Shown here piece after piece: positions 51,108 through 60,500 of a stretch of DNA of 64,000 nucleotides (position 1 is its first letter; each line of letters starts with the position of its first letter). The translations under genes and the position numbers were made by a program. Under the pieces are notes generated by a model. It was not told the origin of the DNA. It searched no databases and worked only from the letters and a program-made list of their open reading frames with translations. The DNA is from Streptomyces sp. NRRL F-4489 (GTDB taxonomy: Bacteria; Actinomycetota; Actinomycetes; Streptomycetales; Streptomycetaceae): the NCBI RefSeq assembly GCF_001509485.1, contig NZ_LLZI01000112.1, positions 62,001 through 126,000 on the forward strand, read 5' to 3'.

Positions 51108-53135
51108 GTGGCTCGCATCACCATCAACGGCGTGACTGTTGACCCGTTGGCCCAGTCCGAGCAGCTGGCCAGTGCCTCACTGACCTTCGAGGACGCTTCG
51201 GCGTCAAATTATCTGCTTGTGCAAACCACGCATGTGCCGTCCGCCGAGGAGAAGGCGCGACTGGCGGAGCTGGGCGTGGTGATCCATGAGTACGTTCCGG
51301 AACGTACCTATCTGTGCGGCTACCGGCCCTCCGACCTGGCGGCCGTGCGGGATCTGCCGTTCGTCGCCTGGGCGGACGTGTACCTCAAGGGGTTCAAACT
51401 CGGGCCGTCGCTGCGCTCGGGCCGGCTCCGGCCGGGGGTCGCCGTGCTCGCCGACCCGTTGGAAGTGGTGCGGCCGCGCAGCCGCACGGTGGACGTCGTA
51501 CTGCACCAGGACGTGGACCCGGCCGCCGACGCGGTACGGGACCGTATCGCCGCGGCCGGCGGAGTGGGGCCCGGTGACATCCGGACCGGCCGGCGGAAGC
51601 TCCGGATCACCGTCCTGGAGGAGGCGCTGCCGGAACTGACGTCCCTGGACGAGGTCCGGCACATCGAGGAAGTCCCCGAGATGGGGCTCTGCAACGCGGT
51701 CGCCGGGAAGCTGCTGCACGCCCGGATCTCCCTCAACGGCACGGAGTTCGCCGGTGCGGGCCAGGTCGTCGCGGTCGCCGACACCGGACTGGACCTCGGC
51801 TCCGCGGAGGATGTCCATCCGGCGTTCCGGGGCCGGGTCGCGCGGCTGACCGCCCTCGGGCGCACCGGTCCGGACCGGACCGACGACCCCGCCGGCCACG
51901 GCACGCACGTCGCGGGGTCGGTGCTCGGCGACGGGACGTCCCCGGCGATGGGCGGCGCGATCGCCGGTACCGCGCCCAAGGCGACCCTGGTCCTCCAGTC
52001 ACTGCTGGACGACAACGGTGCGCTGAGCGGTATCCCGACGGACCTGCGGGACCTGTTCGAACCGCCCTACACGCAGGAAGGGGCGCGGGTCCACACCAAC
52101 TCGTGGGGGCCGGTCCGGCCGGGCGGGCCCTACAACGAGCAGTCGGCGGAGATCGACCAAATGGTGTGGGACCACAAGGACCTGGTGATCTGCTTCGCCG
52201 CCGGCAACGCGGGCCGCGACCAGGAACGGAGCGGCCGGATCAGCCAGGCATCGGTCAGCGGCCCGGCCTGCGCGAAGAACTGCGTCACGGTGGGCGCGAG
52301 CGAGAGCGACCGGCCCGATATCCCGCTCACCTACGGGGAGTTGAGCGCGACCTCGTTCCCCGTCAATCCGATCCACGACGACCGGCAGGCGGACAATCCC
52401 GCCGGTATGGCCGCGTTCAGCAGCCGGGGCCCCACCCAGGAGGGCCGGATCAAGCCGGATGTCGTCGCGCCGGGCACGTCGATCCTGTCGACGCACTCCC
52501 GCGCTGCGAGGTTCAGCACGGACTTCGGGGCCTCCGACGACCCGGCGTTCTTCTTCGACAGCGGTACGAGCATGGCCACGCCGCTGGTCGCCGGCTGTCT
52601 GGCGGTGCTGCGGGAAACGCTGGTGAAGAACGGCACGCCCGACCCGAGCGCCGCGCTCCTGAAGGCGATGCTGATCAACGGCGCGGACGATCTGCCCGGC
52701 CAGTACGACCCGTCCGAGGCCGGTCCCTCCCCCAACAACAACTCGGGATTCGGCCTGGTCAATCTGGAGAACGCCCTCGTCGTGCCCGGCACCGGCGAGC
52801 ACGCGGGGTTCACCGACGCGGACCCGCTGGACCAGGACGCGGAACGCTCGTTCACCATCGCGGTGCCGGCCGGCAGCGGCCACGGACTGAAGGCCACACT
52901 GGTGTGGTCCGATCCGCCAGGGCCGGCGCTCCAGAACGACCTGGATCTGATCGTCCGGGCCGGCGGCCAGGAACGGCACGGGAACATGGGCACCGGCAGC
53001 GACTTCGACCGCGTCAACAACGTCGAGCAGGTCAGCTGGACGGACGTGCCGGCCGGGGACGCCCAGGTGGTGGTCCGGGCGCACCGGATCACGCAGGACG
53101 CCCAGCCGTACGCCGTTGCCTGGCGGCTGACGTGA
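51108..53135 (+). CDS. Subtilisin-family (S8) serine protease without signal peptide
   Basis: A 675-aa protease. Catalytic triad and oxyanion Asn are intact: VAVADTGLDLG (D225), GHGTHVAGS (H264), FAAGNAGRD (N367) and DSGTSMATPLVAG (S488). Residues 545-675 form a beta-sandwich like the Kp43/proprotein-type C-terminal domain (LKATLVWSDPPGPALQNDLD). The first 215 residues (YLLVQTTHVPSAEEKARLAE ... ELTSLDEVRHIEEVPEM) are two repeats of an inhibitor-like prodomain fold. There is no Sec or Tat signal, unusual for S8 enzymes. GTG 51108 behind AGGAG is the clear start. First gene of the five-gene operon; likely partners are the giant proteins downstream. Confidence 0.88.
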   Translation: MARITINGVTVDPLAQSEQLASASLTFEDASASNYLLVQTTHVPSAEEKARLAELGVVIHEYVPERTYLCGYRPSDLAAVRDLPFVAWADVYLKGFKLGPSLRSGRLRPGVAVLADPLEVVRPRSRTVDVVLHQDVDPAADAVRDRIAAAGGVGPGDIRTGRRKLRITVLEEALPELTSLDEVRHIEEVPEMGLCNAVAGKLLHARISLNGTEFAGAGQVVAVADTGLDLGSAEDVHPAFRGRVARLTALGRTGPDRTDDPAGHGTHVAGSVLGDGTSPAMGGAIAGTAPKATLVLQSLLDDNGALSGIPTDLRDLFEPPYTQEGARVHTNSWGPVRPGGPYNEQSAEIDQMVWDHKDLVICFAAGNAGRDQERSGRISQASVSGPACAKNCVTVGASESDRPDIPLTYGELSATSFPVNPIHDDRQADNPAGMAAFSSRGPTQEGRIKPDVVAPGTSILSTHSRAARFSTDFGASDDPAFFFDSGTSMATPLVAGCLAVLRETLVKNGTPDPSAALLKAMLINGADDLPGQYDPSEAGPSPNNNSGFGLVNLENALVVPGTGEHAGFTDADPLDQDAERSFTIAVPAGSGHGLKATLVWSDPPGPALQNDLDLIVRAGGQERHGNMGTGSDFDRVNNVEQVSWTDVPAGDAQVVVRAHRITQDAQPYAVAWRLT

Positions 53136-53242
53136 ACGCGGCGCACCCGGAGCCGGTGCGACGGGACCGGATCACCCCGCTGCCGCAGGGCTTCGAGGCG
53201 GTCTGCGACGCGCTGTCCGCACAGGCGAGGGCGCAAGCCTGA
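53132..53242 (+). CDS. Very small protein, 36 aa, coupled to S8 protease
   Basis: GTG 53132 overlaps the protease stop (GTGA). The peptide has a basic, Pro-rich first half (HPEPVRRDRITPLPQGF) and a helical second half with one Cys (EAVCDALSAQARAQ). The good overlap and continuing codon bias support translation; its size makes the call tentative. It might be an inhibitor, substrate tag or signalling peptide for the protease, but that is speculation. Confidence 0.5.
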   Translation: MNAAHPEPVRRDRITPLPQGFEAVCDALSAQARAQA

Positions 53243-53275
53243 CCGCCCCGCTCCGCCCGCCCCGAGGAGACCCGC

Positions 53276-54364
53276 ATGCTGTTCCCCAACCCGTTCCCCG
53301 ACCTGCTGAGTCCTGACCCCGGGATGGCCGCGGCGCTGACCGCGGCGCAGGCGCAGACGGCGCTGACGTTCCCGGCCGCGGGGGTGCAGACGGACTGCCC
53401 GCTGTCGGTGGCGGCGGTGCAGAATCCGACCAGCACCTCGCCGACGTTCGCCTACGCCGGTTTCCGCGACACCGAGATGCACTTCTCCGCCAGCCTGCTG
53501 AAGATGGCGGCCATGCTCGCGGGCTTCGAACTGCGGCAGAGCGCCAACGACTTCGCGGCCACGGCGGGCGACTGCACGGCGGGCACGGTGTTCAGCGGGC
53601 TCCAGGCGGCGTTCGACCCGGGCATCGAGAGTTCCGTGCCGCGGTTGCAGACCGAGCCGGGGATCACCCACGCCATGCGGGTGCCCAAGTATCCGAGCAT
53701 CTTCGACGCACCGCAGAACCTCGCCAGCGGCGGATGCCTGATGGCCTTCAACCCGACCTTCACGGCCAGCATGCGGGGCATGGTCGTACCCAGCAACAAC
53801 GACGACGCGTCCGCCACGATCCAGGCGCTCGGCTACAGCTGGATCAACGGGCTGCTGGCCAACGCCGGGCTGTTCGACCCGGCGACGAACCAGGGCATCT
53901 GGCTGGCCGGGACGTTCAAGGGCGCGTTTCCCGCGGTGCGGGTGCCGTCGGTGAACGACGGGCCCTCGGCCCAGGCGACCACCACCATCGATATGACGCG
54001 CTTTCTCGCCCTGGTCATCGAAGGCGCCACGCTGGACGCGCGCAGCGTGGACGGGATCGCCGCGGACATGCGGGGCCTGCTGGCCGATGCCCAGTCCACC
54101 GGCGACGCCTCGTTCATGACGACCGGCGCGCGGATGGGCATCGACGGACTGGGCGCGGGGTTCACGATCACCCATTGCAAGGTCGGGGTGGGAGGGCTCA
54201 CCAACGACGGCGAAGTGGCCTCCGAGGCGACCGTCCTCTCGCACGACGCCAGCGGGCAGCAGTTCCTCGTGGTCTGGCAGAACCTGCGGAATCTCGTCGA
54301 CCGGCACAACGCCATGGCGTTCCTGGTACGGCGGACGATGCTGAACTTCCTCGGCATTCCGTGA
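53276..54364 (+). CDS. Putative SxxK serine-hydrolase (beta-lactamase/PBP-like fold), 362 aa
   Basis: S73-L-L-K76 in MHFSASLLKMAAMLAGFELR sits at the start of a helix, as the SxxK acylation site does in penicillin-binding and beta-lactamase folds. YSWINGLLANAG could supply the S-x-N element and ITHCKVGVGGL the K-[TS]-G strand (here K-V-G). The order and rough spacing fit the fold, but sequence likeness to known classes is weak, and no signal peptide is present. GAGGAG precedes ATG 53276. Middle of the protease-giant protein operon. Could be an inactive structural relative. Confidence 0.55.
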   Translation: MLFPNPFPDLLSPDPGMAAALTAAQAQTALTFPAAGVQTDCPLSVAAVQNPTSTSPTFAYAGFRDTEMHFSASLLKMAAMLAGFELRQSANDFAATAGDCTAGTVFSGLQAAFDPGIESSVPRLQTEPGITHAMRVPKYPSIFDAPQNLASGGCLMAFNPTFTASMRGMVVPSNNDDASATIQALGYSWINGLLANAGLFDPATNQGIWLAGTFKGAFPAVRVPSVNDGPSAQATTTIDMTRFLALVIEGATLDARSVDGIAADMRGLLADAQSTGDASFMTTGARMGIDGLGAGFTITHCKVGVGGLTNDGEVASEATVLSHDASGQQFLVVWQNLRNLVDRHNAMAFLVRRTMLNFLGIP

Positions 54365-54393
54365 TGCGGCTGGTGTGAGCGGAGGCGTTGGCC

Positions 54394-57300
54394 ATGAGGT
54401 TCGGGGATCACGGGGGCGGGCACGGGGGCGGGTTCGGCGGCGGGTTCGGGGGCGGGCCCGATCACGGGGACCACGGGGACCACGGGCCCGATCACGGGGA
54501 CCACGGGGACCACGGGCCGCCCGACGGCACCGGCCACGGACCGGACCACGGCCCGCACGACGACGATGTCGCGGAGGGGCCGTTCCGGGTGGTGCGGCCG
54601 GCGGATCTGCTGCTGCTCGACATCGGGCTGGTCAACCTGCGGTTCGACGGGCGCCGCCTGGTGCGGCGGGATCCGGCCGCGCCCGCGCTGATCCTCGTCG
54701 GACTGCCGCCGCAGCACGTACGCGAGGAGGTGCCCCCGCCGCTGGACACCGTCCCGGGCACGCTGCCCCCCATGGGCGCGTTCGCCGCCGACGCCAGCCG
54801 CCTGGTGTTCTCCATTCCGCCCACCCTGGACGGTCTGGACCTGACGTTGGAATCGCTGCTCACGTGGCAGCCGCTGGTGCCGATGAGCGTGCCGGAGGGC
54901 CTCCAGGTCCCGGACGACCCGGGCACGACGGTCTTCCAGGGCATCCCGCGCAGCGTCATCGAGTTCCCGGCCCAGCTGCTGCTCACCTACGACGAGGCGG
55001 TGCACTGGCTGGCCGCGCGGTCCCCCCAACTCGCGGGAAACCGCGCGGCGGTGTGGCACGCGCGGCTGCGCGGCCAGCGGGACGGCGACATCCTGCTGAG
55101 GGCGGTGGCGACGGCCACGGGGCGGCAGGCGCCGTTCGCGCGCAGTCCGCTCCAGGACACCGTCCTCGCGGACCTGGTCACCCTCACCAGCCGGGCCGAA
55201 CTCCCGCTCCCGCCCGGCAGTACGCCCCTCGCCGTCCCCAGCGCGCCGCTGCACGCCGAGCAGCTGCTCGTCACGCCCATGGGCTGCTCGGCCCATCTGC
55301 ACGGTAATTGGGACGCGCCGCCGGAGGGCGACCGGGCGCGGTACCAGCAGGCCGGCCGGCACTTCCCGACGCTGGCGGCGTACGACCACATCACGGGCCT
55401 GGGCCGGGACCAGTACATCCGGGTGGTGACGCGCGGCCGCCTGTCCCCCGGCCACGAGTCGCTCGATGTGTGGGAGGCCCGCCGGGTGTTCGTCGCCCGC
55501 CCCGACGACGGGATCGTCGCGTACCTCCAGGTCGAGGAGCACATCGTCCTCAAGCAACCGGAGGTGGCGTACGCGCCGGACGACGGCTTTGTGCACGCGG
55601 GGCGGGAGATGCCGTTCCGGTCGCTGCGGATCACCGACCGGGTGACGCCGCCGATCCAGTCGCACCGGCCGAAGCCGGGTGACGGCCCCGGCCCGCCGCC
55701 CAAAGCGTTCTGGGTCCAACTCCGCGACTCCGGGAAGGACTTCGAGTTCTCACTGATCGGCACGGACGCGGAGGGGCGGAAGGTCAGCTTCACGATGCCG
55801 CTGGTGTTCGTCCCCGATGACGTCCAGGACCCGGACGGGCAGGTACGGGACCTCTACCGCCCGCCCGCCGGCCTCACCCCCGACCCCGCGGCGGCGGCCC
55901 TGCTGGAGCAGCGGACCCGCCGCCCGCTGGGCGGCCAGGTGATGGCCATGGCCGAGGCGCCGGACGGCGCGGCCGGCAGCACCAGTCACGCGGTCACCGC
56001 GCTGACGTTCGGTTTCGGGCCGCTCGGCGGCGGGCCCGGCCGCACGCTGGGCCTGCCGCATGTGGCCGGCGCGGCGGTCCGCGTCCCGGCGCTGGAGCAG
56101 TTCACTCCGCACGGCGGCGACCAGGAGGTGGTGTTCAATCCCACCTACCTCCAGCAGAGCATGGCCAAGCATCCGGCGGGCGGGTACCTGGACCTGGTGC
56201 AGCCGGTCGCGCTCGCCTTCGCGGCGGAGCAGGCCGGCGGACTGGCCCGCCCCGACGCCGCGGTCCGCACGCTCACCAGCCAGGCCGGAGTCGTTCCCGA
56301 CATCTTCGCCACCGACGCCGCCACCGGCGAGGTCACCGGCGCGGCCGACCTGGCCGACATCCAGAAGGCGTTCGGCGAGGCGAAGCTGCTCGGCTTCATC
56401 GACCTCAAGAAGTTCCTGATGGCCCTCACCAAGGACCACCTCGACACGCTGCGGCAACTCGACGACCAGCGGATCGAGGACATCCTGGGCGCCCCGGGCG
56501 GCGTGCTGCCGGCCCCCGTCCTGCGCATCCGGGACACGCCCGGCGGCAGGGAACTGCGCTACGTCTGGAAGCCCGCACTGGCCCAGCCGATGAAGGACGG
56601 CCAGAAGGACCCGACGGAGCTCCTCGACGTGACCGGTGCCGCCCTGGTTCTGGACGCCCGTACCGTCCTGGCCCCGGACGCCGCCGCCCGGACCACCGTC
56701 GACGGGAAACTGACGAACTTCGCGCTGGACTTCGCCGGGATCGCCCAGGTGAATTTCCGCGAACTGCACTTCACGACCGGCGCGGGCGCCAAGCCCCAGG
56801 TGACCGCCGACGGCGTGGAGCTGACGTTCAGCAACGAGCTGGAATTCATCAACACCCTCCGCAGCGCCCTGCCGGCCGATGTCTTCGGCACCGGCGCGTT
56901 CCTGGACGTCCAGCCGACCGGCATCAGGGCGGGCTACAGCCTGGCGCTCCCCGCCATCGGACTGGGCGTCTTCACACTCTCCAACGTGGCTCTGTCGGCC
57001 GCGCTGACGATCCCCTTCGACAACCGCCCGGTCTCGTTCCGCTTCGCGGTCTCCGAGCGGGAGCACCCGTTCGACGTCACCGTCTCCGCCCTCGGAGGCG
57101 GCGGCTACTTCGCCCTCCAGGTCGGTACCGACGGGGTGGAGGAGATCGAGGGCGCGCTGGAATTCGGCGGCAGTGTGGCGCTGAACCTCGGCGTGGCCAG
57201 CGGCGGGGTCTCGATCATGGCCGGCATCCGCTTCAGCTACGCCGACGCCGCGATGTCCCTCGCCGGGTACCTGCGGTGCAACGGCTTCCTGTCCGTGCTG

Positions 57301-57564
57301 GGCATCGTCACCGTGTCCGTGGAGTTCTATCTGGAGCTCGGCTACGAGAAGCACGGCCACGAGTCGGTGATCCGCGGCCGGGGCACCCTCACGGTCAGTG
57401 TGCGGATCGCCTTCTTCAGCAAGTCCGTCAGCCTCACCCTGGAGCGGAGCTTCTCCGGCGCTCCGGGCGACCCGTCCTTCGCCGCGTGCGTCGCACCGGA
57501 GCACTGGCGCACGTACTGCGCGGCGTTCGCCCCGCTCCCGTCAGGAGTCGGCCATGGCGGCTGA
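54394..57564 (+). CDS. Giant protein A, 1056 aa, with N-terminal Gly/His/Asp tract
   Basis: Residues 1-58 are a low-complexity tract of HG, HGD and GGF units, partly made by an exact 30-bp duplication. Residues 60-550 are mixed alpha/beta with an aromatic-rich strand pattern (LLLLDIGLVNLRFDGRRLVR, SPGHESLDVWEARRVFVARP, VAYLQVEEHIVLKQPEV). Residues 590-720 are helical. Residues 740-1040 are strongly beta with Gly-rich repeats (GALEFGGSVALNLGVASGG, LTVSVRIAFFSKSVSLTLE), like a large beta-sheet shell. No signal peptide, no known catalytic motif. ATG 54394 has GGAGG at a good distance. Ends by overlapping giant protein B. I do not recognise the family. Confidence 0.7.
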   Translation: MRFGDHGGGHGGGFGGGFGGGPDHGDHGDHGPDHGDHGDHGPPDGTGHGPDHGPHDDDVAEGPFRVVRPADLLLLDIGLVNLRFDGRRLVRRDPAAPALILVGLPPQHVREEVPPPLDTVPGTLPPMGAFAADASRLVFSIPPTLDGLDLTLESLLTWQPLVPMSVPEGLQVPDDPGTTVFQGIPRSVIEFPAQLLLTYDEAVHWLAARSPQLAGNRAAVWHARLRGQRDGDILLRAVATATGRQAPFARSPLQDTVLADLVTLTSRAELPLPPGSTPLAVPSAPLHAEQLLVTPMGCSAHLHGNWDAPPEGDRARYQQAGRHFPTLAAYDHITGLGRDQYIRVVTRGRLSPGHESLDVWEARRVFVARPDDGIVAYLQVEEHIVLKQPEVAYAPDDGFVHAGREMPFRSLRITDRVTPPIQSHRPKPGDGPGPPPKAFWVQLRDSGKDFEFSLIGTDAEGRKVSFTMPLVFVPDDVQDPDGQVRDLYRPPAGLTPDPAAAALLEQRTRRPLGGQVMAMAEAPDGAAGSTSHAVTALTFGFGPLGGGPGRTLGLPHVAGAAVRVPALEQFTPHGGDQEVVFNPTYLQQSMAKHPAGGYLDLVQPVALAFAAEQAGGLARPDAAVRTLTSQAGVVPDIFATDAATGEVTGAADLADIQKAFGEAKLLGFIDLKKFLMALTKDHLDTLRQLDDQRIEDILGAPGGVLPAPVLRIRDTPGGRELRYVWKPALAQPMKDGQKDPTELLDVTGAALVLDARTVLAPDAAARTTVDGKLTNFALDFAGIAQVNFRELHFTTGAGAKPQVTADGVELTFSNELEFINTLRSALPADVFGTGAFLDVQPTGIRAGYSLALPAIGLGVFTLSNVALSAALTIPFDNRPVSFRFAVSEREHPFDVTVSALGGGGYFALQVGTDGVEEIEGALEFGGSVALNLGVASGGVSIMAGIRFSYADAAMSLAGYLRCNGFLSVLGIVTVSVEFYLELGYEKHGHESVIRGRGTLTVSVRIAFFSKSVSLTLERSFSGAPGDPSFAACVAPEHWRTYCAAFAPLPSGVGHGG
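54457..54516 (+). repeat. Exact 30-bp tandem duplication in giant protein A
   Basis: 54457-54486 and 54487-54516 are identical, in frame, each encoding ten residues of His/Asp/Gly/Pro. It shows the tract expands by whole-codon slippage or unequal exchange. Confidence 0.9.
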
Positions 57565-60500
57565 ACAGCACCTCAACTGGACCGCGCTGCCGGCGGGGCT
57601 GACCGCCGACGGCACCCAGGCCCGGGTGTCGGTCTTCCTCACCCCCCGGCTGGTGACGCCGGGCCGGCCGGACGACACCACGCTGGACCAGTTCCCCGAC
57701 TTCCTCGCCTGGCCGGACCGGCTGAAGGACGCCACGTTCACCTTCCTGACCGGGGACGGCGCCACCCCGTTCCCCGGCCCGCTCACCCCCCAGGGCCCGG
57801 CGCCGTCCAGCGCGTCGTGGACGAGCCTGTTCCACAAGGACACGCCGGTGAAGCCGTACGTCTTCGACGACCCGGCGAAGCAGGACCACCGCACGTACTC
57901 GGCCAAGGAGGTCAGCGGCGTCACCCGCGCCGCGTACGCCAAGGTGGCCAGGGAATCGCCCGAGAAGCCGCCCCCGACGGGCGGGGTGCTGCGCGCGCTG
58001 AGCGGCCTGCCGCCGGGCTCCGAGGCCGCGGCCGGCACGGGAGACGGCGGCCTGCCCGCGCCGCTGGCCGCGCTGCGCGACTTCCACCACGCCGCCGGCG
58101 GGCCCAAACTCGCCCACGGCGAGACCGCCCCGCCGCCGGAAGTGCCCACGCCCGACTTCCACCACATGCTGACCCTGCTCGGCGACCATCCCGCGCTGCT
58201 CCGCCACCTCGGGCTGGTCCTGGACTTCCTGCTGCCGGCCGACCGGCTCCCGGTCTCCACCGGCGATGGCTTCCTGGCCGTCGTCCCCACCTGGACGTCC
58301 GCGCTGGGGCCGGACACGCACAACGTGCCGGCCCGCACCCGGTACGTCTTCTCCCGGGACCACGGCGGTGCCTTCGTCCCCGCGTCCCGGAACCGGACCA
58401 CCGCCGACCCGCTGGCCCCGCCGTCCCGAGGCGTGGAGGCGCTGCCGGAGACGGACTTCTCCGTCGAGCAGGTCGATATCGACGGTGCCGCGCTCAAACT
58501 GCTGTCCCTGCCGCCGGACGCCAAGGGGCTGTCGCCGGTGCGGACGCACGGGATCTCGCTCGTCCGGCACGGGCGCCTGGACCAGCTCAAGGCGGACTTC
58601 GCCCAGGCCGCGGGGCACCACCAGGACTTCACCCAGGAGCTGGCCCGGCGCGGTGCCCATGTCCCGGACCCGGGCCCGGGGCCCGCGGACGCCGCCCCGG
58701 GCGGCACCGCGCCCGGGCTGGGCCCCGAACTGTTCGCCGAGGACGTGATCCGCGGCCACCGGATGGACATCTGGGACGACACCCAGCAGGCGTGGCTGTC
58801 CCTGCACCGGCGGGACGTGGAGTACCGGCAGCCGCACCACGGACCGCTGCTCCTGACCGCCTCCGACGAGGGCTTCTTCCAGGACAACCTGGTCGGCCCG
58901 CCGCCCGGCTCCACCGACCACAGCCTCGCCGTACCGGAGACGCTGGCCTCCTGGGACGGCTGGTCGCACTCCGCGCACCGCCCGGGCCTGGTGCTGGACA
59001 TCGACGAGGGCTCGGTGGAGGACAACCGGCCCCCCAACATGCCGGTGCCGGTCACCAACGACGCCAAGACCGACCTCCCCCTGGAGATCACGGCCACCGC
59101 CCACCCCGGCTCGCTGCCCCGACTGCGCTTCGGCCACCGCTACCGCGTACGGCTGCGCACCGTCGACCTGGCCGGCAACGGCCCCGCCGGCAAGGACGCC
59201 GACGCCCTGATGACCCAGGCGGATCTGGCGCTCCCCGCTGCCGGGACGCTGGTCTTCCAGCGCTTCGAGGCCGTCCCGGCACCCGCCGTGGCGCCCCGGC
59301 TGCCCTTCGGGGAGGGCGCCTCGGCGTTCCGGATGGTGATCCGCAGCAGCCCCGGGGCGGGGCCGCCGGCGGTGCGGGCTCCGGCTCCCGGGGCGCCCGG
59401 CACGGGTACGCCTTCCACGGGAACACCTTCCACGGGTACGCCGGTGAGCGGCGCGCCCGGTACCGGGACCCCCGGCACCACCGGGCCGGTGCGGGTCGCC
59501 CTCGCCCGCGTCCAGCCCGGCGCGGCCAACGAGGACGTCCGGATCGTCCAGCAGGCGCTCCTCGCCCGCGGCCACCCGCTGCCGGGCGGCGCGGACGGCG
59601 ACTTCGGCGAACGGACCCGGGCCGCCTACGCCGAGGAGCAGCGCGACCAGGGCTTCTCCGGCGGCGGCGCCGACGGCTCCCCCGGCTGCTTCACGCTGCG
59701 CGCACTCGGCGCGAAGACCGGCCTCTTCACGGTGGACTGCGGCACCGAGGGCCCGGACAGCGCCGGCAGCCCCGCCGGGGCCGGCGCCGACTCGGCCGAT
59801 GGCGGTCGGACGGCGGAGCAGTACGCCGCGGAGTTCAACCGCACGCCGCTGGTCACCCAGGACGGGCACGTCCCCTACCAAGGCGCCGACGAACGCCATG
59901 TGGTGGCCCCGAAGGCACCCCTGCGGTGCATCGAGTGGCACGGACTGCTGGACGCCGCCATCGGGTCCACCGACCAGAACACCCAGGACGCGCTCTACCG
60001 GCTGGCCATCCGGGAAAGCGGCTCGCTCAACGACCCCGCGCAGCCGGACGTCCGCCTGGAGCCCATCCCGTCACCGGCCGCCGACCCCAAGAACCCGGCG
60101 ACCATCGCCCTGCACACCGGCGATCAGATCCAACTCCCGTACCTCCCCGACCCGTTGTCCACCGGAGCCGTCCTGCTGGACCTGCCGGGCCTGCCTCCCG
60201 GTGAGCCCTTCCCGGTCCCGTGGGACGGCGATGCCTGGCACCAGCCCCGGTCGTTCCGGTTGCGGCTGGCCGAAGGCACCGGGCCGCCCCGCTTCGACGC
60301 GGCGTCCCGGGTGCTGACCGTGGCGCTGCCCAAAGGCGCGGTGGCGACCGTGCGGCTGTGTTCCAGGATCGCCTTCGACGCGGATCTGCTGGGCCTGGCG
60401 TCGTGGTGCCGGCAGCCGGACGAGCCGCCCGCGCCGTCCGCGCCCGGGACGGCGGCGCCCGCGGACGCGGCGGTGGAGCAGGCCGCCCAGGACGCGCTGG

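Noticed and set aside
54400..54540. Regular short repeats that could suggest a CRISPR array
   Set aside because: Units are in frame, of variable 9-30 bp period with no unique spacers, and code for a His/Gly/Asp tract.
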